This document shows, piece by piece, positions 50,201 to 57,595 of a stretch of DNA of 64,000 nt. The DNA is taken from assembly GCA_036005845.1 (NCBI GenBank), contig DASYQD010000060.1, positions 9,580 through 73,579 on the forward strand, in the 5' to 3' direction. Origin of the DNA: DASYQD01 sp036005845 (lineage in GTDB: Bacteria > Acidobacteriota > Thermoanaerobaculia > Multivoradales > JAIOJS01). Under the pieces are notes generated by a model. The model saw nothing but the letters and a program-made list of their open reading frames with translations. It was not told the origin of the DNA and ran no database searches. Position numbers and translations under genes: made by a program. Position 1 is the stretch's first letter. The number at the start of each line of letters is the position of its first letter.

Positions 50201-50452
50201 CCGCGCCGCCTGCGCCGGCACGAGGTCGATCCCCAACAGGTCGAGGAAGGCGAGGCGGTTCTTCTCCGGCGCCAGGTCGAGGCGCTGCAGCAGCGTCTCG
50301 ACGTAGCGCGAGGCGATCCACGCCAGCGCGGCGTCGGGACCGTCGACCGACGGCAGCCAGTCGGGCACGTAGGCCGGCCGCCGCAGGAGCAGCTCCGCGT
50401 GGACCTGCTGCGCGGTGCGCGGATCGAGCGCACGGAGGAGGGACGCCTTCAC
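47252..50452 (-). CDS. Large baseplate J-like protein (second copy)
   Basis: The protein has 1066 residues. It opens SVDGPDAALAWIASRYVETLLQRLDLAPEKNRLAFLDLLGI, contains several repeated beta modules in the middle (PELVWEYWNGRGWEAL and similar, at least three times), and ends with the J-type RGQLSFGGGEQGRVPPPGAAVVARRYR, QGNVAAGAVKQVL and DRVVAAGTL. It starts at GTG 50452, overlapping the gp25 stop. Two J-type proteins per locus are typical of Afp/PVC-like systems; together they form the wedge. Confidence 0.85.
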   Translation of the reverse strand: MKASLLRALDPRTAQQVHAELLLRRPAYVPDWLPSVDGPDAALAWIASRYVETLLQRLDLAPEKNRLAFLDLLGIDLVPAQAARVPMVFQIGGKALPVTLPAGSRVAAPPPPESTQQIVFETERAAGLSPARLVQVVSLWPGRDQYFDHSADLLGGRPVRAFARSLLADTPHAIYIAHDTLLHFDAKVQLDVQLELVEPSSEPLSITWEYWDGQVWRGFKGMRPGCEGKAETSGDGTRGLTRSGRVRLEADCAETKKTTVGGIEAYWIRGRLTEPLPLDPTQVLPVVDDVKLSIHVARPLPESEPTALSGTLLFLHLSPIEPLPEPELAPKSLAAAAADASSSSSPEGGLEPEKAYFGAEKLDTSKAFYPLGQAPKPGDAFYLASEEVLSKPGAEVTVRVNKIVPPAVSFTTTNTPLHPELVWEYWNGRGWEALLDVTSDADASGDPEHFTGSGAFRFRVPDDVAATKVNDQEGLWLRARLATDNYAILATATFQTGNGTNTMTYVVPQPPVLAELRLGYAWEYGPFPAERVLTYNDFAYADRSEEARWPGLVFAPFAQVSGSTPALYLGFDMKLPVDRLNLFVDVEEKRGDVRGPDLVWESWNGFDWSRLVVDDETSNLRVPGMVSLIGPEDAKPAARFGTSLFWLRARLKEDGPPGEPAILGLFPNAVWASQWETVTDERIGTASGLAHQALRFRRFPVLVGEQVEVQELAGPRANVEWRILARDLLGEPALRELEELLAREGSETEVEKTPLRLRRDRNKRVIEAWVRWEVREDFFRSGPQDRHYVLERSRGQLSFGGGEQGRVPPPGAAVVARRYRTGGGSQGNVAAGAVKQVLAGVPGVEKASNPRPAEGGADAETVETLAGRGPLTLARRGRAVTAAGIESLAREASPAVAVARVVPTLDPSGRKRPGWVTLILIPQSEEPRPWPSLGLRDRVRRAVAERAGADFTAALHLHVTGPDYLPVDVEATVAPLDPADAGGVEQRVRAALESFLHPLRGGPERSGWPAGRDVYISDLAAALERVEGVDFVRELHLLLDRQLQGERVAVRPDRVVAAGTLRIKLV

Positions 50453-50871
50453 TCGCTCGTTCCTTCGTCGAGGTAGAAGGGGAAGACGAGGTTGTAATGG
50501 GTGTTGGTGGAGCGCACGCGGTAGTCGATGCCGATGAGCAGCCGGTTGCGCAGCGCCGAGTCGGACTTCACCACCACCTCGTCGACGTCGATGCGCGGCT
50601 CCCAGTCGATGAGCGCGTCCTCGACCCGCTTGGCGAGCGCGGCGATCGTCGTCGGGTTGACCGGCTCGAAGACGAAGTCCTCGAGGCCGGCGCCGAAGTC
50701 GGGCCGCATCAGGCGCTCGTTGCGGCGGGTGCCGAGGATGATGCGGATCGACTCGCGGATGTCCTCCTCGTAGGCGACGCTCGCCAGCGCGCCGCCGGCG
50801 GCGAGGCGCAGCGGAAAGGCCCAGCCGGTGCCGAGGAAGGCGCGGCTCGGATCGTGGGCGCGGCCGTTCAC
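50449..50871 (-). CDS. gp25/gpW-like baseplate wedge protein
   Basis: The protein has 140 residues. SVAYEEDIRESIRIILGTRRNERLMRPDFGAGLEDFVFEP is the strongly conserved gp25/W (Afp9-type) signature with its EPR-like core; DWEPRIDVDEVVV follows. gp25 proteins nucleate the sheath on the baseplate. Start GTG 50871 after GAGGAC. It lies between PAAR and the first-transcribed J protein, as in other contractile systems. Confidence 0.92.
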   Translation of the reverse strand: MNGRAHDPSRAFLGTGWAFPLRLAAGGALASVAYEEDIRESIRIILGTRRNERLMRPDFGAGLEDFVFEPVNPTTIAALAKRVEDALIDWEPRIDVDEVVVKSDSALRNRLLIGIDYRVRSTNTHYNLVFPFYLDEGTSE

Positions 50872-50875
50872 GTCC

Positions 50876-51157
50876 TCAACCTCCGATCAACACCGTCGGA
50901 TGTCCGAGGATGATGGGGGCGCCGCAGCCCGACATGTCGCCCATGCGCACCGCCGGCCGCCCGCCGATGAGGACTGTCGCGCTCCCCTTGACCATCGGCG
51001 ACGGCGGGTGCGGCCCGGCCAGGGGCGGCATGGCGCAGGTGTGGAGGTCGCCGAGCACGGCGGCGGGCAGGCCGCCGATGAGCACGGTGGGCACGCCGGG
51101 GCCGGAGATCATCCCTGGGTGTCCGCTGGGATCGGTGACGCGCGCGGCGAACGGCAT
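50876..51157 (-). CDS. PAAR-repeat spike tip protein
   Basis: The protein has 93 residues with the repeated PAAR pattern: GVPTVLIGGLPAAVLGDLHTC and then GSATVLIGGRPAVRMGDMSGCG, ending in another VLIGG. Conserved His and Cys residues would bind the tip metal. It sharpens the spike that punctures the target envelope. The gene is 5 bases before the gp25 gene. Confidence 0.93.
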   Translation of the reverse strand: MPFAARVTDPSGHPGMISGPGVPTVLIGGLPAAVLGDLHTCAMPPLAGPHPPSPMVKGSATVLIGGRPAVRMGDMSGCGAPIILGHPTVLIGG

Positions 51158-51178
51158 GCGATGGGCTCCCCGCCGACC

Positions 51179-51823
51179 TCAGTTGATCTTCACCAGCGGC
51201 GCGGTGACGTTGCAGACGCCGCCCGATTGCACGTTGGTGGCGGCGGCGCCGTTGATCGTCACGTTGGGCGCCGTCAGGTTGATGGCGGCGGTGCCGACCA
51301 GGTTGACGTTGGCGCCGGTGACGGTGACGCCGTCCGGCGTCATGTTGACGATGCTGGTGCCGGCGGTGATCTGGATGCCGGCGGGCGACATCAGGATGGT
51401 GTTGCCGGTCGCCGTCTGGATGGTGATCGAGGGCGGCAGCTCGGTGATCATGATCATGTTGCCGGTGAGCGTCTTGAGCATGCGGACCTGCGGCAGCGGC
51501 GAGGGCAGCGGCGGCGGCGAGGTGGCGGTCCACAGGCTGCCGATGACGTAGGGCGCGGTCATGTCGCCGTGCTCGAAGGCGACCAGCACCTCGTCGCCGA
51601 TGTTGGGGATGAAGTAGTGGCCGCTGGCGATGCCGGCCATGGGGACGGCGACGCGCGCCCAGGACGAAATCTCGGCGGGATCGACGAACGGCAGCTGCAC
51701 CTGGACGCGGCCGAGGAACATCGGGTCGGCCACGTTGATCACCGTTCCGGTGACGACGCCGTAGAAGCGGTCGTCGCGGTCCGCCGCCCGCTCGGCCATC
51801 TCGGTGAGCGTCTCTTCGATCAC
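51179..51823 (-). CDS. gpV/gp5-like spike protein (OB fold plus beta-helix)
   Basis: The protein has 214 residues. The N-terminus (GVVTGTVINVADPMFLGRVQVQLPF, ARVAVPMAG, IPNIGDEVLVAFEHGD) is the OB-fold of gp5/gpV. The C-terminal ~90 residues are Ile/Thr/Asn-rich repeats (NMIMITELPPSITIQTATGNTI, ANVNLVGTAAINLTAPN) typical of the trimeric beta-helix spike. Start GTG 51823 overlaps the hub gene's stop. With the PAAR tip it forms the central spike. Confidence 0.9.
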   Translation of the reverse strand: MIEETLTEMAERAADRDDRFYGVVTGTVINVADPMFLGRVQVQLPFVDPAEISSWARVAVPMAGIASGHYFIPNIGDEVLVAFEHGDMTAPYVIGSLWTATSPPPLPSPLPQVRMLKTLTGNMIMITELPPSITIQTATGNTILMSPAGIQITAGTSIVNMTPDGVTVTGANVNLVGTAAINLTAPNVTINGAAATNVQSGGVCNVTAPLVKIN

Positions 51824-53004
51824 GGCAGGATCTCCTTGAAGACCTCGAAGCTCGTCTTGTAGCCGCTGCCGTCGAGCGAGTGGGTGGCGCTCTTGACGCG
51901 GTAGTCGCCGCTGAAGTCCGGGCCGAGCCCTTCCAGGCGCACGATGGCCCCGGCGCGGATGCGCGGGTCGCCGATCGCCGAGCCGCTGCCGGTCAGGCGG
52001 TTGTTCAGCTTCTGGCGCAGCTTGTGGTAGATGACGAGGGCGTTGGCGGCCAGGTCGAGGGGCGTGCGGATCGGCCGATCGATCGTCACGTCGCCGGCCC
52101 CGGTGAAGGCGACCGCGGCCGCTCCGCCGCCCGGGAAGACGGAGATGCCGACGGCCTCGCGGTCGAAGTCCCAGAACACCGAGACCGAGAAGGTGAACGG
52201 GATCTCGCGCAAGGTGAAGCGCATGGTGACCGCCGCCACCTGGCCGACGGTGCTCACCTTCGGCGAGAAGTCGAGCAGCGATTGGCCCCAGGTCAACGCC
52301 AGCCGCGGCTCCTGCTCCTTGATGAAGCGGGAGAGGTAGAGGACGTCGCCTTCCACCCAGAAGTCGGCGTCGTACTGCATGGCGATCCGCTGCAAGAACA
52401 CCAAGTCGCTCTCGGCGCCCTGGCGCATTCCAGCCGAGCCGGCGGGGACGATGCCGAGCGCGAACTTGAGCACGGAGGCCGCGGCGACCGCCGGGTCGAT
52501 GGCGGGGATCAGCAGGTTCTCGGCGGCGAGGACGGCGGCCACGATGGCGTCGGGAATGAAGCCGAAGGTGCGGGCGCGCTTGCCCTCCGCGAGCCGCTGC
52601 AGGCGGTCGTGCGCCACCAGGCTCAGCGTCGGCATGCCGCCGTTGGGGAAGCTCGCCTGCACGCCGGTGACGTCGCCGACGAACACGTCCTCGAGCGGAT
52701 CGGGCGCGTAGCCGATCGCCAGCTCGAGCGAGTTGTCGACGTCGAAGGTGCCGTCGGGCGCCGCGTCGGCGACGCGGAGGGGACCGATCTTGATGCCGGT
52801 GGGCGGGCTGAAGCCGAGGCCGCGGATGTGGCGCTGCAGCCAGCGCAGGTCGGGGTTGGCGAAGCCCACCTCGACGCGGTCGGCGGCGTTGCGGCCGTCC
52901 TGGTAGCGCACGCTGGTCACCGTCGAGCGCACGGCCGCCGGCAGCTCGCTGCCGTTGATGCGCAGCCGGTACTCGGGCGCGTAGGCGGGGAAGAGCGCGG
53001 TCAC
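51820..53004 (-). CDS. gpD/VgrG-like hub protein
   Basis: The protein has 394 residues and a gp27/gpD-type hub fold: YRLRINGSELPAAVRSTVTSV, ADRVEVGFANPDLRW, QGAESDLVFLQRIAMQYDADFWVEG and GDPRIRAGAIVRLEGLG. It starts at GTG 53004, overlapping the LysM gene stop. It forms the trimeric hub linking tube and spike, and the OB/beta-helix spike part is encoded by the next gene, as in Afp-like and phage P2 systems. Confidence 0.85.
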   Translation of the reverse strand: MTALFPAYAPEYRLRINGSELPAAVRSTVTSVRYQDGRNAADRVEVGFANPDLRWLQRHIRGLGFSPPTGIKIGPLRVADAAPDGTFDVDNSLELAIGYAPDPLEDVFVGDVTGVQASFPNGGMPTLSLVAHDRLQRLAEGKRARTFGFIPDAIVAAVLAAENLLIPAIDPAVAAASVLKFALGIVPAGSAGMRQGAESDLVFLQRIAMQYDADFWVEGDVLYLSRFIKEQEPRLALTWGQSLLDFSPKVSTVGQVAAVTMRFTLREIPFTFSVSVFWDFDREAVGISVFPGGGAAAVAFTGAGDVTIDRPIRTPLDLAANALVIYHKLRQKLNNRLTGSGSAIGDPRIRAGAIVRLEGLGPDFSGDYRVKSATHSLDGSGYKTSFEVFKEILP

Positions 53005-53654
53005 CGCAGCACCTCGCCGTTTTCCGGATCTAGGAAGGGCAGCGGCGGGACGAGCAGCGTGCGGCCCGTCACCAGCGCCCGCGGATCGTCGAGGCCGTTC
53101 TCGATGGCGATCGGCCGCCACGCCGTGGGGTCCTGGTAGAAGCGGCCGGCGATGGCGGAGAGCGTCTCGCCCTGCACCACCGCGTGCGCCTTGCTGAAGC
53201 TCGCCGTCTGCCGCCGCACCTCGCGGTTCTCGCGGCCCGGATCGACGTATTCCTGGAAGCTGACGGTGAGCCGCGCCCGCGCCGGCCGGCCGTCCTCGAA
53301 GAAGAGGATGTACTTCTGGCTCGCCCGCGCCAGCACGCAGCGGAACTGCAGCGACGCCCAGGCCACCCGCAGCACCGGCGGCGCGTGCAGCTCGGGGTCG
53401 ATGTCGAGCAGGCCGACGATGGTCTGCGTCACCTCGCGCACGTCGCGGTGCTGCTCGAAGGTGTCGAAGAAGAGCTCCATCTCGAGCGTGCGCAAGTTGC
53501 CGTGCACGAACTGCAAGAGCGGCGAGGAGAGCCCCGGCACCGCCTGCGAGGCGAAATTGTTCTCGCGGCTGAGCGTGTACTCCTCGGGGTTGAACATCAC
53601 CTCGAAGAAGCGCCCCGTGTGCTCGATCGTGATGCGTGCCCTGGCGAGTCCCAT
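53001..53654 (-). CDS. LysM-domain tube-initiator protein (Afp7-like)
   Basis: The protein has 217 residues. RFFEVMFNPEEYTLSRENNFAS, TLEMELFFDTFEQHRDVR and RARLTVSFQEYVDP match the contractile-injection tube-initiator family. Residues ~165-205 are a LysM domain (HAVVQGETLSAIAGRFYQDP, WRPIAIENGL), as in Afp7/Pvc7 and phage gp53-like proteins. It joins tube and baseplate. ATG 53654. It overlaps the hub gene by four bases. Confidence 0.85.
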   Translation of the reverse strand: MGLARARITIEHTGRFFEVMFNPEEYTLSRENNFASQAVPGLSSPLLQFVHGNLRTLEMELFFDTFEQHRDVREVTQTIVGLLDIDPELHAPPVLRVAWASLQFRCVLARASQKYILFFEDGRPARARLTVSFQEYVDPGRENREVRRQTASFSKAHAVVQGETLSAIAGRFYQDPTAWRPIAIENGLDDPRALVTGRTLLVPPLPFLDPENGEVLR

Positions 53655-53673
53655 GCTCGGCGACCTCCTCGGA

Positions 53674-54543
53674 TCAGGACCCGGTGCGCTCGCGCCAGGC
53701 GAGGAGGCGGTGATCGATCTGCTGCAGGACGCGGTCGGCCACGGCATCGACGCTGATCGGCGGCGGCGGCGCGGCCGGGAAGGCGGACACCGGGTCGGTC
53801 CATCGCGTCGGAACGGCGCGCGCGCCGCGCGGCGCAGCGGCGGCATCGCCGCTCTCGCGGGCGGCGGCAGCCGCATGTCGCGCCAGCAGCCGGGGCGCCG
53901 CGGGCACCAGCCCCGCCTCCACGCGCCGCGCCTTCTCGGCGAGGCGCCGCGCCAGCTGCGGACGGGCCGCCGTCGCGTGCTCCCGGCGCACCGCCGATGC
54001 GGTGCCGAGCGCGCGCTCCGGCTCGCGCAACCGCTGCAGCACCAGCTGGAGCGGCGGCAGCAGGGCGGGCGCGGCGGCTCGCGCAACGATCCCGCGGCCC
54101 GGCGTCGACGCCCCGGCCACAGCCGCCTCGCGTTGCGCCGCGAGCACCATCGACGCCGGCGCCGGTGCGGCCGGCGCCGGCCGCTCGCCCGCGAGCACAC
54201 GCTCGAGCGTCGTCCGCTCGCTGCGCACCGTCGTGCGCTGGTGGTGAACCTCCCGCACGGTACCGCGTTGCCAGTGCGTCGCCCGCAGCAGCGGTTGAAT
54301 GGCGAGGCGGATCTGCGGCAGGAGCGTCCGCGAGGCGAGCAGCCAGCGCTCGCCCACGCCGCTGAGCGGCCGTGCGAGCACGCGTGCCGGCCCTCCCGGC
54401 CGCGCCGCTCGCCGCAGGTGGCGGCCGAGGAGGTCCTCCACCCACCGCTGCCAGCGGCTCGCGGGCGAGGCCGACGACCGGCGCCACCCTCGCCGCCGCG
54501 AGAGCGTCGCCGTCCACCTCATCACTCGACGCGCGTCCGTCAT
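53674..54543 (-). CDS. eCIS-associated protein of unknown function
   Basis: The protein has 289 residues, very rich in Arg and Ala. The only part that reads as a conserved segment is the C-terminal PISVDAVADRVLQQIDHRLLAWRERTG, a helical motif that often closes proteins at this position in eCIS loci. The middle has TTVRSERTTLERVLAGERP, perhaps coiled. It lies between the DUF6760 gene and the LysM gene. It may be a tape-measure or assembly factor, but nothing in the sequence proves it. Confidence 0.6.
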   Translation of the reverse strand: MTDARRVMRWTATLSRRRGWRRSSASPASRWQRWVEDLLGRHLRRAARPGGPARVLARPLSGVGERWLLASRTLLPQIRLAIQPLLRATHWQRGTVREVHHQRTTVRSERTTLERVLAGERPAPAAPAPASMVLAAQREAAVAGASTPGRGIVARAAAPALLPPLQLVLQRLREPERALGTASAVRREHATAARPQLARRLAEKARRVEAGLVPAAPRLLARHAAAAARESGDAAAAPRGARAVPTRWTDPVSAFPAAPPPPISVDAVADRVLQQIDHRLLAWRERTGS

Positions 54544-54565
54544 GGTGCCGCCGTCTCCACTGCCG

Positions 54566-54766
54566 TCAGTCGCCGTTGAGGCGTTGGTTGATCGCCGAGA
54601 TCTCCTGCACCCACCGCCGCCGATCCCCGTGCTCGAGCTCGAGGATCCGCTCGAGCGGCCAGTGGAAGTGAAAAGCCACGAAAGCTACCTCCTCGTAGAG
54701 CGGAGCGAGGGGGTAGCCTAGGACCCCCCCGCGCCGTTCATCTCCACCTCGAAATGCGCCGCACAC
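54566..54766 (-). CDS. DUF6760 small eCIS protein
   Basis: The 66-residue frame contains YPLAPLYEEVAFVAFHFHWP, ERILELEHGDRRRWVQEI and AINQRLN, the DUF6760 pattern found in contractile injection loci. The start is uncertain: the only ATG (54766) lies 49 bases inside the tail-chaperone gene, and the conserved region itself begins without a start codon. A run of seven G bases at 54724-54730 is a possible site of an assembly error that hides the true start. Function unknown. Confidence 0.65.
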   Translation of the reverse strand: MCGAFRGGDERRGGVLGYPLAPLYEEVAFVAFHFHWPLERILELEHGDRRRWVQEISAINQRLNGD

Positions 54767-55083
54767 TGCGGACAGACCGCTTGCAGGGCGGGCTTGCCGT
54801 CGTGGTTGATGCGGTTGTAGAGCTCCTGCAAGTAGGCGAGGTCGGCGGCGTAGAGGCTCTCGATCACCTTGGGGTTTACCTGCCCGAGCGCGCCCAGCCG
54901 GGTGACGACGCGCGACAGCAGGATGAGGATCAGATACGCCTCGTTGCTCTGCACGCGCGGGTCCTTGAGCGGCAGGATCTCGTCGCCTGCGGTGGCCAGG
55001 CGCATCACCCCCTCGCGGTGGAGGTTGCCTTCGCCGTCGACGTAGCCGAGCGGCAGCGTGAAGTCGTATTCGGTCTGCAGCAT
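54718..55083 (-). CDS. Tail assembly chaperone-like protein with CxxC
   Basis: The protein has 121 residues. DFTLPLGYVDGEGNLHREGVMRLATAGDE, NEAYLILILLSRVVTRLG and NPKVIESLYAADLAYLQELYNRIN match the small phage-tail assembly protein found after the tube gene in eCIS loci. A C-terminal CPQCAAHF zinc-ribbon-like pair ends it. ATG 55083 follows GAGGAGGA. It would assist tube assembly. Confidence 0.8.
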   Translation of the reverse strand: MLQTEYDFTLPLGYVDGEGNLHREGVMRLATAGDEILPLKDPRVQSNEAYLILILLSRVVTRLGALGQVNPKVIESLYAADLAYLQELYNRINHDGKPALQAVCPQCAAHFEVEMNGAGGS

Positions 55084-55105
55084 GGCGTCCTCCTCGGTCT
55101 AGGAC

Positions 55106-55549
55106 CTAGGCCCGCACCAGCCCTTCGTGGGCGAGCTCGAGGGTCTCGATCGAGACGTCGTTGCCTTCGGCGTTGAAGCTCGGACCGGTCCACTTGGCGG
55201 GCCAGGCGCGGACGAAGTTCCAGCGCACCTTCTCCTGGCCGGCGCGGTCGAGCAGCACGATCGAGCCGTTCTTGCGCTGCGCCGCCGGGTCGCCGGTCAC
55301 CCACTGGCGATGCCAGTCGTAGAGGTCGTGGTCGTCGGTGGTGCCCCACTTGAGGGTGATGTTCGAGTACTTGGTCATCGCCGGCAGCTTGCGCAGGGTG
55401 GTGTTCTCGCCCCCCTCGCGGTGCTCGACGACGTCGATCGACGAGTCGAAGCCGCTAGCCTCCTGGAAGGCGGCGCGCGTGATGCCGTCGATCTCGACGC
55501 GGAAGTTGTAATTGCCGTACGGGTCGACCAATAGCCCAGTCGGAGGCAT
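55106..55549 (-). CDS. Tail tube protein (Afp1-like)
   Basis: The protein has 147 residues. YGNYNFRVEIDGITRAAFQEASGFD is the diagnostic start of the phage T4gp19/Afp1 tube family, and WGTTDDHDLYDWHRQW and LELAHEGLVRA follow. It polymerises as hexameric rings to form the inner tube. Only one tube gene is present in this operon, unlike PVC/Afp loci, which carry several. Confidence 0.95.
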   Translation of the reverse strand: MPPTGLLVDPYGNYNFRVEIDGITRAAFQEASGFDSSIDVVEHREGGENTTLRKLPAMTKYSNITLKWGTTDDHDLYDWHRQWVTGDPAAQRKNGSIVLLDRAGQEKVRWNFVRAWPAKWTGPSFNAEGNDVSIETLELAHEGLVRA

Positions 55550-55573
55550 GTCGGTTGCTCCTTTGGTTTCCGC

Positions 55574-57580
55574 TCAGCCTTCGGTGACTTCCGCGCCGCC
55601 GTCCCACAGGCCGATGCGGACGACGATGAACTCCGCCGGCCGCACCGGGGCGACGGCGATCTCGATGTAGAGCTGTCCGAGCGCCCGCGTCGACGGCGGG
55701 TTGAGCGCCTCGTCGATGCGCACGTAGAAAGCTTCCTCGGCCTTGGCGCCGAACAGCGCGCCGTCGCGCCAGACGCGGGTCAAGAACTCGCCGATGGTGC
55801 GCTTGAGCTTGCCCCACAGCGCCAGGTTGTTGGGCTCGAAGACGGCGAAGCGGATGCCCTCCTCGATCGACTCCTCGATGTAGAGCAGCAGGCGCCGCAC
55901 GTTGACGTAGATCCAGTCGTTGACGTCGGGGTCGACCGTCGTGCGCGCGCCCCAGACGACCACCGTGCTCGAGCCCTGGAACACGCGCAGCACGTTGACG
56001 CCCAGGAGGTTGAGCGGCCCCTGCTGGCCGTCGCTGAGCCGGCGCTCGAGGCCGAGCACCCCGCGCACGTCGGTGTTGGCCGGGGCCTTGTGCACGCCGC
56101 GCTCGCCGTCGGTGCGCGCGTAGACGCCGGCGAGGTGGCCCGAGGGCGGGATGAGCATGGTGGCCGGCGGTACCACCGCGCTCAGCGGATCGCGCACCTC
56201 GAGCCACGGGTAGTAGAGCGCCGCGAAGCCGCTCGGGGACTCGACGGTGGCGCGCTGGTCCTCGACGCTGCCCGGTCCGGAAGGCGGCGCGCCGCGGCGC
56301 GAATCGAGGATCGCGAAGCGGTCCTTCAAGTCGACGCAGTGCTGGATCATCGCCTGCTGGATGGCGATGCGGTCCGCATGGTCGGCGGCGTCGGGGATGC
56401 AGACGAGGTTGACGTCGTCTATGTTGCGCAGGGCCGCGAGGCCTGCTTCGAAGTTGGCGAGGGCGACGCCGCCGGCGTTGTCGTCCTGCCCGGCGACGGT
56501 GATCGGCACGTTGGCGGCTGGATTGATCAGCCGGCCCGGGAAGCCGGCCGTCGTCGGCGGCGCCGCCGGCGGCAGGATGCGCACGCGGTCGGAGGTCACC
56601 GCGGCGAGGACATAGCCGGGGTGCAGCGGATCGAGCGACAGGTTGTCGAAGCTCTGCACCGCGCTCGCCGGCGGCGTGACGAGGAGGCGGAACTCCTGCG
56701 AGGTGAGCGTCGGTACGTCGGCCGCCGCCGCTGGCGCCAGGCTGAAGGTGTTGGCCCGCGCCGGCGAGGAGGCGAAGGTGACGAAGCCGGCGGCGTCGAC
56801 GCTCTCGACGATCGCGTGGTCGGTGACGTCGGCGGCGTCGGCCGCGTCGCGGCCGTCGATGAGCACCACGCTGCCCGGCGACAGACCGGCGGTGTTCACC
56901 ATCCGGACGCTGGACTGCGACGGCAAGAGGTGGGCGATACGGATGGTCTCGCCGCTGACGAGGTTGTTGATCGGCGCGCTGAGGGTCAGGGTGTTGCCGC
57001 TGATCGCGGTGATGGTGGCGCGGTCGTTGGTCTGCACCGGGAGGTTCTCCGCCACCACGTCGCCGACGCGGAACGGGTTGGGCCCGGCGACCAGCGTCAC
57101 CGTGATGCCGCTCACGTTCTGCGTCACGGCGCTGCCGGTCGCCACGGCAGGTCCGGGACTGCCGGTGGCGTGCGCCTCCTGGACGGCGATCGTGATGAGG
57201 TCCCCGGCCACGCCTTCGGTTTGCGCCTGGATGCCGAAAGCCACCTGGTTGTCGCGGTTCGCGACGTCCCAGGTGGTGGCGCGGGCGGTGCCGACGCGCA
57301 CCACGTAGGCCTGGCGGCCGCCGTTGAGGAAGAACCCCCGCACCGCTTGAGCCAGGTAGAACCGCCGCGGCGAGGTGATGAACGGGTCGAGCGTCCCGTC
57401 CGTGTGCGTCGCCGCGTAGAGGCTCAGGAACTCCTCGTAGCTGCTGATCCGCCTGGGCTCGAGGAGCGGCCCGCGCCGCGCCGGCCCGACGAAGGCCGCC
57501 GTGCTGGTGCCGACGCCGGCGATCACTCCGGGACCGGTCTGCTCCTCGATGTAGACGCCGGGGGTGTCATACGTGGGCAT
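55574..57580 (-). CDS. Contractile tail sheath protein
   Basis: The protein has 668 residues. The N-terminus MPTYDTPGVYIEEQTGPGVIAGVGTS and FVGPARRGPLLEPRRISSYEEF are sheath signatures, and the C-terminus (VWGARTTVDPDVNDWIYVNVRRLLLYIEESIEEG and ALGQLYIEIAVAPVRPAEFI) forms the core beta arms. Residues ~140-300 are a beta-rich insertion (ITVTLVAGPNPFRVGDVVAENL, TLTLSAPINNLVSG) that is probably exposed on the particle surface. A single sheath gene is seen, as opposed to several in PVC. ATG after AGGAGGAA. Confidence 0.95.
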   Translation of the reverse strand: MPTYDTPGVYIEEQTGPGVIAGVGTSTAAFVGPARRGPLLEPRRISSYEEFLSLYAATHTDGTLDPFITSPRRFYLAQAVRGFFLNGGRQAYVVRVGTARATTWDVANRDNQVAFGIQAQTEGVAGDLITIAVQEAHATGSPGPAVATGSAVTQNVSGITVTLVAGPNPFRVGDVVAENLPVQTNDRATITAISGNTLTLSAPINNLVSGETIRIAHLLPSQSSVRMVNTAGLSPGSVVLIDGRDAADAADVTDHAIVESVDAAGFVTFASSPARANTFSLAPAAAADVPTLTSQEFRLLVTPPASAVQSFDNLSLDPLHPGYVLAAVTSDRVRILPPAAPPTTAGFPGRLINPAANVPITVAGQDDNAGGVALANFEAGLAALRNIDDVNLVCIPDAADHADRIAIQQAMIQHCVDLKDRFAILDSRRGAPPSGPGSVEDQRATVESPSGFAALYYPWLEVRDPLSAVVPPATMLIPPSGHLAGVYARTDGERGVHKAPANTDVRGVLGLERRLSDGQQGPLNLLGVNVLRVFQGSSTVVVWGARTTVDPDVNDWIYVNVRRLLLYIEESIEEGIRFAVFEPNNLALWGKLKRTIGEFLTRVWRDGALFGAKAEEAFYVRIDEALNPPSTRALGQLYIEIAVAPVRPAEFIVVRIGLWDGGAEVTEG

Positions 57581-57595
57581 CAGAGTTCCTCCTGT

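Noticed and set aside
47214..50321. A 1035-residue minus-strand frame over the large J gene
   Set aside because: Arg/Ala/Pro-rich with no motif, in the shadow frame of the baseplate J protein, which matches its family.
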